The position numbers and the translations under genes are program-made. Shown here one piece after another: positions 1-5,925 of a DNA stretch of 7,549 bases. The notes beneath the pieces are model-generated. The model had not been told where the DNA came from and searched no databases. It saw only the letters and a list, made by a program, of their open reading frames with translations. The stretch is from Acidimicrobiaceae bacterium (lineage in GTDB: Bacteria > Actinomycetota > Acidimicrobiia > Acidimicrobiales > MedAcidi-G1), in assembly GCA_002699725.1 (NCBI GenBank), contig PACE01000004.1:119052-126600 (forward strand), written 5' to 3'. How positions within the stretch are numbered: position 1 is the stretch's first letter; every line of letters begins with the position of its first letter.

Positions 1-82
1 TCGCTCTCGGAACACGCCCGAATCACCTTTTTCGGTCGACTGGACTGATGAACCCTCCGGACAGCGCCTAGTTTGCGCGGCC

Positions 83-322
83 GTGGAGCCCGTAGTCGCC
101 ATTCCCGAGGCCGCACTGTGGCGCGGGTCGGAGGTCGCCGGAATCGACGACTTCGCCGTCGACATGGACCCGTCGGCATGCGCCACGCTCGAGGAGGCGA
201 CCCTCCGGCTGGCGACTGTGAGGCGTCGACCCGGTCGAAGCCGGACCCGACGACCTTCCACTCGGCGGCCTGGGATCGACCATCGAGGTGGTGCGCGACG
301 AGGGGCGGGCTGGTCGCGTTAG
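83..322 (+). pseudogene. Frameshifted, truncated N-terminal remnant of a TauD/TfdA-like dioxygenase
   Basis: A GTG at 83 opens a frame whose first ~42 residues (ALWRGSEVAGIDDF, then an acidic helix) resemble the N-terminus of TauD/TfdA-family Fe(II)/2-oxoglutarate dioxygenases, which begin with a W-R/x-G/A motif followed by a helix. After about position 215 this frame turns into Arg-rich nonsense, while the next frame (codons from 222) continues the family pattern: GVDPVEAGPDDLPLGGLG, then IEVVRDEGRAGRV, matching the usual ...DFPLP-LG...R-E...GRGF segment. A frameshift near 210-224 therefore splits it. Similarity ends at about 320, where the stop codon of the opposing DUF2784 gene lies. The catalytic HxD...H domain is absent, so no enzyme can be made. 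There is no Shine-Dalgarno site; a TAGTTT box at 69-74 could have been a leaderless -10. The family call rests on pattern memory of a weakly conserved region, so confidence is moderate. Confidence 0.5.
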
Positions 323-702
323 TCGTCGACCCGGGCGACCGCAGGTCGGCGCCGGCGGAGGATCCCCGCATACGAGATGGCGACGACCACGACCACCACG
401 AGGCGCGCCGTGTCCATGTGCCCCTCCGGGTAGATGACGCCCTCGAGGTAGCGCTCGATGAAGCTTCGTTCGCCCGCCGACGGCCGGAAGTGCCGCTCGA
501 GGTCCGTGAGGGGGCACGGGTAGCGGATCACCACGACCCCGACCGCCCATGCCACGGCAGCCAGGTGGGGCCAGATCGCCCTAGGGGACCTCCAGACGAG
601 GAACCCGCCAAAGGTCAGGAAGGCGAGGTAGCCGAAGTGGAGGAGGACCGCAGCGTCGGCAAGCAGCGGGGAGGTCTGGCCGGTGAGCATGTGGACGTTC
701 AC
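319..702 (-). CDS. DUF2784 family small membrane protein
   Basis: A 127-aa protein recognised as DUF2784 from its layout: LADAAVLLHFGYLAFLTFGG (residues 14-33) as the first membrane helix, PRAIWPHLAAVAWAVGVVV (40-58) as the second, then the family marker CPLTDLER (63-70), FIERYL..VIYP (81-92) and a third hydrophobic stretch of mostly Val (100-112). A basic RRRR tail (116-119) follows. Family function is unknown; it is expected in the cytoplasmic membrane. The GTG start at 702 is chosen because GAGG sits a few bases upstream; the internal ATG at 690 has no ribosome site. It is the last gene of a five-gene minus-strand operon, 43 bp after the DUF167 gene. Its TAA stop (319-321) abuts the dioxygenase remnant. 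Family assignment is confident; any link to the oxidases upstream is only positional. Confidence 0.87.
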   Translation of the reverse strand: MNVHMLTGQTSPLLADAAVLLHFGYLAFLTFGGFLVWRSPRAIWPHLAAVAWAVGVVVIRYPCPLTDLERHFRPSAGERSFIERYLEGVIYPEGHMDTARLVVVVVVAISYAGILRRRRPAVARVDD

Positions 703-745
703 GGCTCCCTCAGGGACGATCCGGTGACGGCCCCACAGAGCTGGC

Positions 746-1054
746 TCAGCTGCCCAGTCGCTCGAGGGCCTCGTCCCGGGAGAGGCCCTCGATCTGGAAC
801 CGCTTCGTCCGGGAGGTCATGCCGGTCCGGAGGGTCACCGAGCGACGCTGGAGGCCGAGGGCCCTCGCCAGGGTCCGCCGGGCGGCCTCGGTGGCCCGCC
901 CGTTCTCCGGAATCTCGGCCACCCGGATACGGACGCGTCCGTCGTTCAACCGGACGTCGTTTCGCCCGGCCCGAGGTGTGACGCGGACCTCGAGGATGCA
1001 GCGGGGATGCCTGCCCATGGGTGCAGCGTATGCCCGCAGGTCTGCCACCGTCAT
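746..1054 (-). CDS. DUF167 / UPF0235 (YggU-like) protein
   Basis: A 102-aa protein with the compact DUF167 pattern: LEVRVTPRAGRND (21-33), RVRIRVAEIPENGRATEAA (40-58; usually ...V-A-PPxxGxAN-A...), then SVTLRTGMTSRTKRFQIEG (72-90), matching the family's V-x-x-G-x-xSRxK-x-x-x-I stretch. YggU-type proteins are small soluble proteins of unknown function. The family's PP before the conserved Gly is IPEN here, a mild deviation. The ATG at 1054 is taken because a GGGGG run lies 8-12 bases upstream and the gap to the preceding gene is only 16 bp; the internal ATG at 1018 gives a more family-typical length but has no Shine-Dalgarno site. It lies in the minus-strand operon between the zinc-ribbon and DUF2784 genes. 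The family call is strong; the role is unknown. Confidence 0.88.
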   Translation of the reverse strand: MTVADLRAYAAPMGRHPRCILEVRVTPRAGRNDVRLNDGRVRIRVAEIPENGRATEAARRTLARALGLQRRSVTLRTGMTSRTKRFQIEGLSRDEALERLGS

Positions 1055-1070
1055 TCGCGGCGCCCCCGGG

Positions 1071-1256
1071 TCAGTCGTCGTCCCCGTCGTCGCGCTCGGA
1101 CCCGCAGACCGGGCACTCGTCGTCGTCGGGTTCGAGCATGCCCGGACAGCCGCCGACCCAGCAGTCGGTGACCTGGGTCGAGCCGCACCGGGGGCACACG
1201 TCCTCGCCGAACCCCAACCACTCCTCGCAGTACCTGCAGTGCTGTCGTGGACCCAT
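1071..1256 (-). CDS. Small eight-cysteine zinc-ribbon protein
   Basis: A 61-aa protein with eight cysteines: CxxC at 7/10, CPRC at 21/24, single Cys at 32 and 37, and CPVC at 48/51, followed by a very acidic tail (ERDDGDDD). Paired CxxC knuckles of this kind normally bind one or two zinc ions, as in rubredoxin-like or zinc-ribbon folds; Cys32 and Cys37 could complete a second site with the last pair. It has a strong ribosome site: AGGAGAAAGG ends 6 bases before the ATG and overlaps the TAG stop of the upstream P450, which implies co-translation. A rubredoxin-like electron carrier is conceivable beside a P450 but not supported, since rubredoxins carry only two CxxC(G) pairs and are not this Cys-rich. 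A nucleic-acid or protein-binding zinc ribbon is equally possible. I recognise no named family. Confidence 0.8.
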   Translation of the reverse strand: MGPRQHCRYCEEWLGFGEDVCPRCGSTQVTDCWVGGCPGMLEPDDDECPVCGSERDDGDDD

Positions 1257-1270
1257 CGCAGACCTTTCTC

Positions 1271-2443
1271 CTACGCTGTCCCCGTCGGCGCCCGCCTTGA
1301 CACGTCCCAGGCCGCCCCGACCGATCCGGGCTTGCGAAACACGAGTCCCCGGGCCGGTGCCGAGTACCCCGGCACGAGTCGGACACCTGGCAACAGGTCG
1401 AGGACCGCATCGACCGCCTCGCGCGTCTCGAGCCGTGCCAGGTGCATGCCGAGGCAGACGTGGGGTCCCTGCACGAAGGTCAGGTGCTGGCGGGCGTTGG
1501 CCCGGTGCAGGTCGAATCGGTCGGGATCGTCGAAGACGGCCGGGTCCCGGTTGGCGCCGGCCAGTGAGACGGTGACCAGGTCGCCCTGCCGGACGTTCAC
1601 CCCGGCGACCTCTACGTCGCGGGTGGCGTAGCGGTCGACGAGGCCGGCGGCCGGTTCGATCCGGAGCGCCTCCTCGACGACGTCGGCCACCAGCGTCCGG
1701 TCTGCCAGGACCTCGGCCAACTGCTCCGGCGAGGACAGCAGGTGGAGAAGGGCGCTTGCCGTCGTGCCCTCGGAGGTCTCGATGGCGCCGAACATGATGA
1801 CGGCGGCGTTGGCGAACACGGCGTCGGCATCAAGCATCCCGGCGGCATCGGCGAGCGGCCCGGAACCGTGGGCCACGGTCTCGTCGATGCGGGCACGGAG
1901 TCCGGCCACGGCGACAGCCGCCCCGTCGTCGACTTCCCGCCCGGCGTTCACACCCTCGATGGCGGTGCCGATCGTCCGGTACCAGCCCAGCACCCGGTCG
2001 GGGTCTGCCGGGCTGAGCCCGAGCGTGTGGAGGACCGTCGAGACGGCCAGCGGTGCGGCGAGGGCGCCCCGGAGTTCGGCGGAGCCGCCGTCTGCGAACG
2101 ATTTGACGATGCGCCGGGCCTCGTCCCGCAGCCACGGCCCCAGGTTCTCGCGCACGGCGCCGGAGCGGAACGGCTCGCTGAAGGCCGACCGGTGCCGATC
2201 GTGTTCGGCGCCGTCGACCGAGAGCATGGAGCGGCCCACGACCTGTGCTGTCGAGAAGCGCGGGTCGTCGACGGTGAAGGTGGCGTCGTCGCGCATCACG
2301 TTGAGCGCCGTGGCGCGGTCGGTGACCAGCCAGCCATCGAGTGCCGGGATCCAGGACACGGGGCCGGTCGACCTCAGGCGGGCCAGGTGGGGGTGGGGGT
2401 CAGCCGCGAGGTCGGCCAACGACGGCCCCGGTTCGGTGGTCAT
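1271..2443 (-). CDS. Cytochrome P450 (class I bacterial type)
   Basis: A 390-aa soluble P450 predicted to use heme, O2 and two electrons to hydroxylate an unknown organic substrate in the cytoplasm. Landmarks: HDRHRSAFSEPF (81-92, helix C with heme-propionate contacts), the I-helix GAIETSEG (219-226) with the acid/Thr pair E222-T223, EALR (258-261, the ExxR motif of helix K), and the heme loop FVQGPHVCLG (323-332) with the thiolate ligand Cys330. The I-helix reads GA rather than the usual GG/AG, and the heme loop has FV instead of FG; both are tolerated in the superfamily. At 390 aa it is slightly short. The ATG at 2443 overlaps the TGA of the upstream FAD oxidoreductase as ATGA, so translation is probably coupled. 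No ferredoxin or reductase gene is present, so redox partners must be encoded elsewhere. The CYP family cannot be fixed by eye. Confidence 0.95.
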   Translation of the reverse strand: MTTEPGPSLADLAADPHPHLARLRSTGPVSWIPALDGWLVTDRATALNVMRDDATFTVDDPRFSTAQVVGRSMLSVDGAEHDRHRSAFSEPFRSGAVRENLGPWLRDEARRIVKSFADGGSAELRGALAAPLAVSTVLHTLGLSPADPDRVLGWYRTIGTAIEGVNAGREVDDGAAVAVAGLRARIDETVAHGSGPLADAAGMLDADAVFANAAVIMFGAIETSEGTTASALLHLLSSPEQLAEVLADRTLVADVVEEALRIEPAAGLVDRYATRDVEVAGVNVRQGDLVTVSLAGANRDPAVFDDPDRFDLHRANARQHLTFVQGPHVCLGMHLARLETREAVDAVLDLLPGVRLVPGYSAPARGLVFRKPGSVGAAWDVSRRAPTGTA

Positions 2444-3747
2444 CCGAGGACCGTCCCGGTGGTCGGGGAGTGCGCCCGCAGGCGGGAGAAGGCGCCGAGG
2501 TCGAGGTCGTGTCCGGTGTGCCGGCAACGGATCCGCACAGGCTCGGCGTCGTGGTCGTGCCCGGACTCGCAGGCGTCGACCAACTCGCGGATCACCTCGC
2601 CGACCAGGGGGGCATTCTTGAACTGGTTGCCCGAGGTGCCGATCGCCACGTAGAAGCCGTCCAGTGAGGTCCGGTCGTAGACGGGCATCCAGTCGGGCGT
2701 GACGTCGTAGGCCCCGGCCAGCCCCGTGGGCCGGAGTGGGATGGCCAGGTCGGGGAGGCGTCGCGCGGCCCGCCACACCTGCGCCTGGAAACAGGCAACG
2801 GTGGGCGTGGGGGAGATCGCATCGGGGTCGTCGACCCACTCGAGGGGATCGCAGTCGGACTCGACGCCGCCGACAAGCAGCGTGCCCCCGGGGTGGGGGC
2901 GGCTGTAGAAGCCGAGGTCCAGGTCGGCGATCATGGCCCCGCCGTCACCGTGGGTGAAACCGGCGGGGGCTTCGACCACGTGGACCTCTTGGCGCAGGGG
3001 CCGGGTTGTGACGGCCATGTCGCCGGTGACCCCTGCCATGTGGTCGAGGGCACCGCTCCAGGGCCCGGCGGCATTGACCACGACCGGGGCCTCGACGGTG
3101 CTGCCGTCGGCCAGGCGGATGCCCGATACCCGTCGCTCCCGACTGCTGCCCACCTCCAGTCCGACCACCTTGGCCCGCAGACGGACGTCGGCGCCGTGGT
3201 GCCGGGCAGCGTCCATGAGGTTGCCGGCAGCCAACTGAGGGTCGTCGATGAAGCCGCCGTCCTCGATGAGGATCGCGTCGAGGCGCCCCCGGGGAGCGTC
3301 ACCGAAGTGCGGGTCGTCGGGTCGTCGGGGCGGGAAGAAGCGCCTGGTGTCCATGGCCGGAAAGCGTGCGGCCAACCCATCCTCGTCGAGCAACTCGTGT
3401 GGTACGCCGACCTCGGTGAGGAGCGCTGTCGCCTCCCGGCGGCCGAAGTCGGGCGATTCGAGGAGCACCATCGGGGATCGGTGGAAGCGGGCCAGCGGGC
3501 CGGCGACATGGCCGAGGTGTTCGGCCCAGGCCTCCCAGCGGTGCTTCGACTCCCAGGCGGCCACCACCCCGGCGAGAGTGGAGAAGTTGAAGCGCACGAC
3601 CGCCGAACTCGAACTGGTGGAGCCACCTCCGACGGCATCGCCCTTGTCGACGACGACCACCGAGCGTCCGGCGCGCTGGAGCTCGAGCGCGATCGAGGCG
3701 CCCATCACCCCGGCGCCGATCACGACGGCGTCGGCAACGTCCGGCAT
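2440..3747 (-). CDS. FAD-dependent oxidoreductase, DAO/sarcosine-oxidase type
   Basis: A 435-aa flavoenzyme of the D-amino-acid-oxidase fold. The N-terminus holds the Rossmann dinucleotide motif GAGVMG (11-16) with the ribose-binding acid Asp34 after VVVV, then the Ser-rich flavin loop STSSSSAVVRF (43-53), a mid-protein VVNAAGPWSG (223-232), and the C-terminal FAD segment GTSGNQFKNAPLVGE (370-384). Relatives oxidise amines such as sarcosine, dimethylglycine or D-amino acids, releasing an aldehyde or keto acid. The GAYDVTPDWMPVYDR segment (345-359) has no Cys where monomeric sarcosine oxidase attaches its flavin covalently, so FAD is probably non-covalent. The ATG at 3747 is chosen because the Rossmann motif begins at residue 8 and a GGAG sits 7 bases upstream; the open frame extends to 3999 but has no family similarity there. 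It is the first gene of the operon, overlaps the P450 start (ATGA), and is divergent from the MBL gene. Substrate unknown. Confidence 0.93.
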   Translation of the reverse strand: MPDVADAVVIGAGVMGASIALELQRAGRSVVVVDKGDAVGGGSTSSSSAVVRFNFSTLAGVVAAWESKHRWEAWAEHLGHVAGPLARFHRSPMVLLESPDFGRREATALLTEVGVPHELLDEDGLAARFPAMDTRRFFPPRRPDDPHFGDAPRGRLDAILIEDGGFIDDPQLAAGNLMDAARHHGADVRLRAKVVGLEVGSSRERRVSGIRLADGSTVEAPVVVNAAGPWSGALDHMAGVTGDMAVTTRPLRQEVHVVEAPAGFTHGDGGAMIADLDLGFYSRPHPGGTLLVGGVESDCDPLEWVDDPDAISPTPTVACFQAQVWRAARRLPDLAIPLRPTGLAGAYDVTPDWMPVYDRTSLDGFYVAIGTSGNQFKNAPLVGEVIRELVDACESGHDHDAEPVRIRCRHTGHDLDLGAFSRLRAHSPTTGTVLG

Positions 3748-3834
3748 GCCTGTGCTCCGTTCCTCGCCGTCAGTCGGGTACGCGCCGGATCCTACGACTG
3801 CGCACGGAGCCACACCGGCCCGTACGGTCGCGAC
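3748..3834. promoter_or_regulatory. Divergent promoter region with nested inverted repeats
   Basis: An 87-bp gap between two divergent genes. For the minus-strand operon, a TAGGAT -10 box lies at 3794-3789 with no clear -35. For the MBL gene, TACGGT (3823-3828) ends 6 bases before the ATG and there is no Shine-Dalgarno site, which is the actinobacterial leaderless arrangement. Two nested inverted repeats share nearly one centre (about 3783-3785): TGTGCTCCGT (3751-3760) with ACGGAGCCACA (3804-3814, one extra base), and CAGTCG (3771-3776) with CGACTG (3795-3800, perfect, touching the minus-strand -10). A regulator binding here could control both directions. The repeats are visible; promoter and operator roles are inferred. 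Confidence 0.45.
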
Positions 3835-5088
3835 ATGGCACTCGATCGAACCCTGCGCGGCGATCTGGCGGGAGTCGACCTCGGCGACGGCTTCCACGTC
3901 CTGCCGGGGCAGGGCAACGCCCTCGTCGCGGACACCGACGTCGGACTCGTGCTGGTTGATGCAGGTTCGCTGCCTGCGGCCCCGGCCATGATCGAACACC
4001 TCCGATCCGTCACCGAGTCACCGCTGCACGCCATCTGCTACAGCCACGGCCACCTGGGCTACAACGCAGCGGTCGGGGCCTGGCAGGCTCATGCCGCCGA
4101 GCGGGGCGAACCGCAGCCCCGGCTCATCGCCCACGAGAACCTCCTCCGTCGGTATGCCCGCTACCGCGAGACCCTCGACCTGCAGGCCCGTATGGCGTCG
4201 GTGCAGTTCCCCTCCCGGGAGGGAGCGTCCTGGCGGCGGATGCTTCCGGCGTTCGAGATGACCGATCCCACGGAGACCTTTGCCGATGCCCTGACCGTCG
4301 TCACGGGGAGTCGGACCGTCGAACTCCTTTGGGCGCCGTCGGAGACCGACGACGCGATCGCCGTCTGGTACCCGGACGACGGGCTCCTCTACGGCGGGCC
4401 GGCGACTCCCGGCGACGCGATTCCCAACATCGGCACGCCGCTGCGGACACAGCGGTTCACGATCCGGTGGGCCGAGACCCTCGATGCACTGGCCGCCCTC
4501 GGCGCCGAGACCCTGGTGACCGAGTTCGGGCCGGTCGTCCGGGGGGCCGACCAGGTCTGTCAGCGGCTGTCCCGCACCGCCGAGGCGCTGCGCTGGCTCC
4601 GCCGGGAGGTCGTCGAACGGATGAACAGGGGGATGGGAGAGGGTGAGGTGCTCGCCGACCTCGAGTATCCGTCGGAGTTGTTCGACGAGCCCTGGATGAC
4701 CCCTAACTACGGCTGCCCGGACTACATCGCACGGGACCTGTTCCGTGAGGAGAACGGCTGGTGGGACCGCAACCCGACGACCCTGCATCCGGCGTCCCCC
4801 GGCGAGGCGGCTGCAGTGGTCCTCAGCGCGATCGGCGATCCCGATGTGGTCCTCGAGCGGGCCCGATCCCTCGCCGAGGCGGGCGAGACCCAGTTGGCCC
4901 TCCACGTCGTCGACCTGCTGGCCCTCGCCGATGGCGACGACCCGGTGGTGGTGGCCGCACGCGGCCTCAAGGCCGAACTGTGCCGGACCCGGGCCGACGA
5001 AGTGCGGCCCTACGTCTCGCGGGCTGCCTACCGTTCCTCGGCCCGCCTGCTTGACGGCGGGTCGACCTCCTGGCAGCAGTTGCCGTAG
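3835..5088 (+). CDS. Alkyl-sulfatase-like MBL-fold protein with degenerate metal site
   Basis: A 417-aa protein with the layout of actinobacterial alkyl-sulfatase-like MBL proteins: an N-terminal MBL half (about 1-240) and a helical C-terminal dimerisation-type half that includes WMTPNYGCPDYIARDLF (287-303) and ENGWWDRNPTTLHP (306-319). The metal site is eroded. The HxHxDH signature is H71-G-H73-L-G75-Y76, so the Asp and third His are gone. The position usually holding a His after ETDD is Ala174, the usual Gly-Asp is G187-G188, and the late His of the GHG-like turn is Phe231 (TEFGP). His100 in the AHEN motif remains. The frame is intact with normal codon use, so this is not a decayed gene but a likely pseudoenzyme or repurposed fold; hydrolysis by the standard mechanism is not expected. 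The ATG at 3835 is chosen because family similarity begins there and a TACGGT box lies 6 bases upstream; the longer open frame upstream is antisense to the FAD gene. Confidence 0.9.
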   Translation: MALDRTLRGDLAGVDLGDGFHVLPGQGNALVADTDVGLVLVDAGSLPAAPAMIEHLRSVTESPLHAICYSHGHLGYNAAVGAWQAHAAERGEPQPRLIAHENLLRRYARYRETLDLQARMASVQFPSREGASWRRMLPAFEMTDPTETFADALTVVTGSRTVELLWAPSETDDAIAVWYPDDGLLYGGPATPGDAIPNIGTPLRTQRFTIRWAETLDALAALGAETLVTEFGPVVRGADQVCQRLSRTAEALRWLRREVVERMNRGMGEGEVLADLEYPSELFDEPWMTPNYGCPDYIARDLFREENGWWDRNPTTLHPASPGEAAAVVLSAIGDPDVVLERARSLAEAGETQLALHVVDLLALADGDDPVVVAARGLKAELCRTRADEVRPYVSRAAYRSSARLLDGGSTSWQQLP

Positions 5089-5258
5089 CCGCACCCCGGA
5101 TTCGGCGCCTTCGGGCTTTCCCGTCGGGGACCGTTGCACTATCGTCCTCCACCCTGCGGGCGGGTGGCAGTACCTTCAAGGATGGTTTCACCCGCAATGG
5201 TGCGGGAGGACAGGGACAAAGGGTTGGTTTCCATGGCCTCGCAGAGGACAGTGCGCCG
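5089..5258 (+). promoter_or_regulatory. Leader region of the XRE-cupin gene
   Basis: This gap lies between the MBL stop and the regulator start. A TACCTT box (5171-5176) has only a weak -35 (TCCACC at 5148-5153, 17-bp spacer) and ends 5 bases before an ATG at 5182, so a leaderless transcript could begin there. Two short hairpins are visible: CACCC-N7-GGGTG (5150-5166) and CCCGCA-ATGG-TGCGGG (5191-5206). Neither is followed by a T run, so neither is a convincing terminator for the MBL gene. The 81-base ORF from 5182 is listed separately. Confidence 0.35.
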
Positions 5259-5262
5259 ATGA
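5182..5262 (+). CDS. Possible 26-aa leader peptide overlapping the regulator start
   Basis: An ORF beginning ATG GTT TCA CCC GCA and ending in a TGA that overlaps the ATG of the XRE-cupin gene as ATGA. The product would be about 26 aa, starts MVSPAMVRED and ends QRTVRR, and has an Arg-rich C-terminus. Its ATG follows a TACCTT box by 5 bases, suggesting leaderless translation; a second in-frame ATG lies at 5197. The regulator's own ribosome site is poor (AGAGGA, 10 bases upstream), so translation of this ORF could carry ribosomes to it. No homology is recognised, and an open frame of this size is common by chance in GC-rich DNA. Confidence 0.22.
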   Translation: MVSPAMVREDRDKGLVSMASQRTVRR

Positions 5263-5870
5263 TCGTCGGTCAGGATCAAGAAGTCTCCGTCTTTTCGGCG
5301 GATGACGTCTGTCGGGTCGTCGGAGAACGGGTGCGCGACGCGCGGCGGGCCCTCGGACTGACGATGGCGCAGTTCGCCGAGGTCGCCGAGATCTCCCTCG
5401 GCATGGTCTCCAAGATCGAGCACGGCCAGACGTCGCCCAGCCTCTCCACGCTCACGAGGCTCGCCCATGCGGCCGAGGTGCCTATCACGGCGTTCTTCCG
5501 GGGCCTCGACGAGGAGCACGATGTCGTCATCGTCCGGAGCGGCGAGCGGATGGAGATCCTCCACGAAGGCAGCGGACCGGGTCATATCTACGAGGACCTC
5601 GGTTCACTGCGCGGGCCGAACCGGATCATCGAGCCGATGATGGTCACCCTCGAGTCCTCCAACGACGTATTCCCCCTGTTCCAGCACGAGGGTGTCGAGT
5701 TCCTCCACATGCTCGAGGGGTCGATGGACTACGGCTACGGACCGAAGACCTACACGTTGTGTGTCGGCGACACGATCCAGGTCCACGGTGAGGTGGCCCA
5801 TGGACCTGTCGCCCTGCTCGACATGCCCGTCCGGTTCATGTCGGTGAAGGTCTACGCATCGCCCGAGTAG
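5259..5870 (+). CDS. XRE-family HTH regulator with C-terminal cupin sensor
   Basis: A 203-aa DNA-binding regulator. Residues 22-77 form a Cro/CI-type helix-turn-helix: GERVRDARRALGLTMAQFAE, then EISLGMVSKIEHGQTSPSL with the hallmark S-x-I/V-E-x-G-x-x-x-PS. Residues about 125-200 form a cupin barrel: FQHEGVEFLHMLEG (141-154; His143 and Glu147 in the motif-1 positions) and VGDTIQVHGEVAH (169-181; Gly-Asp and a closing His). In this family, as in PuuR-type regulators, the cupin senses a small metabolite and alters DNA binding. It lies 170 bp after the MBL gene on the same strand and converges on a P450 gene. It is the only regulator in the window, so it is the prime candidate for control of the cluster and of itself. 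Ligand and operator are unknown. The ATG at 5259 gives the full HTH, although its ribosome site is weak. Confidence 0.93.
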   Translation: MIVGQDQEVSVFSADDVCRVVGERVRDARRALGLTMAQFAEVAEISLGMVSKIEHGQTSPSLSTLTRLAHAAEVPITAFFRGLDEEHDVVIVRSGERMEILHEGSGPGHIYEDLGSLRGPNRIIEPMMVTLESSNDVFPLFQHEGVEFLHMLEGSMDYGYGPKTYTLCVGDTIQVHGEVAHGPVALLDMPVRFMSVKVYASPE

Positions 5871-5882
5871 CCGGATTCCGGG

Positions 5883-5906
5883 GAGGCCGTTCCCTGGAAG
5901 GACCTC
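5883..5906. terminator. Weak bidirectional hairpin between convergent genes
   Basis: In the 55-bp gap between the converging XRE-cupin and P450 genes, GAGG (5883-5886) pairs with CCTC (5903-5906) and an inner TTCC (5890-5893) pairs with GGAA (5896-5899), separated by imperfect 3-nt internal loops. There is no T run on either side, so intrinsic termination would be weak at best. The convergent position is the main argument for a terminator role. Confidence 0.22.
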
Positions 5907-5925
5907 GGCAATGTGCGTTCTGCGC

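Noticed and set aside
1..48. Open frame ending HARITFFGRLD then TGA, possibly the tail of an upstream gene
   Set aside because: Only 15 codons are visible and I recognise nothing in them; an open frame this short is expected by chance.
1742..2653. Two long plus-strand open frames over the first P450
   Set aside because: They show low-complexity composition and no family pattern, and lie opposite a P450 and FAD enzyme that are clearly real.
2893..3834. Long open frame extending the MBL gene about 314 codons upstream
   Set aside because: It is antisense to the FAD oxidoreductase, which has clear domain motifs. MBL family similarity starts at the ATG at 3835, where a leaderless-type box also lies.
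3748..3999. Longer FAD oxidoreductase beginning at 3999
   Set aside because: The extra 84 residues have no family similarity and overlap the start of the MBL gene; the ATG at 3747 has a good GGAG ribosome site and places the Rossmann motif near the N-terminus.
4018..5139. 373-codon minus-strand open frame
   Set aside because: It is a GC-rich antisense shadow of the MBL gene with no recognisable motif; the plus-strand reading matches a known family.
5191..5206. CCCGCA-ATGG-TGCGGG hairpin as a terminator for the MBL gene
   Set aside because: It is about 100 bases after the stop, has only a 6-bp stem and no T run, and lies within a possible leader ORF.
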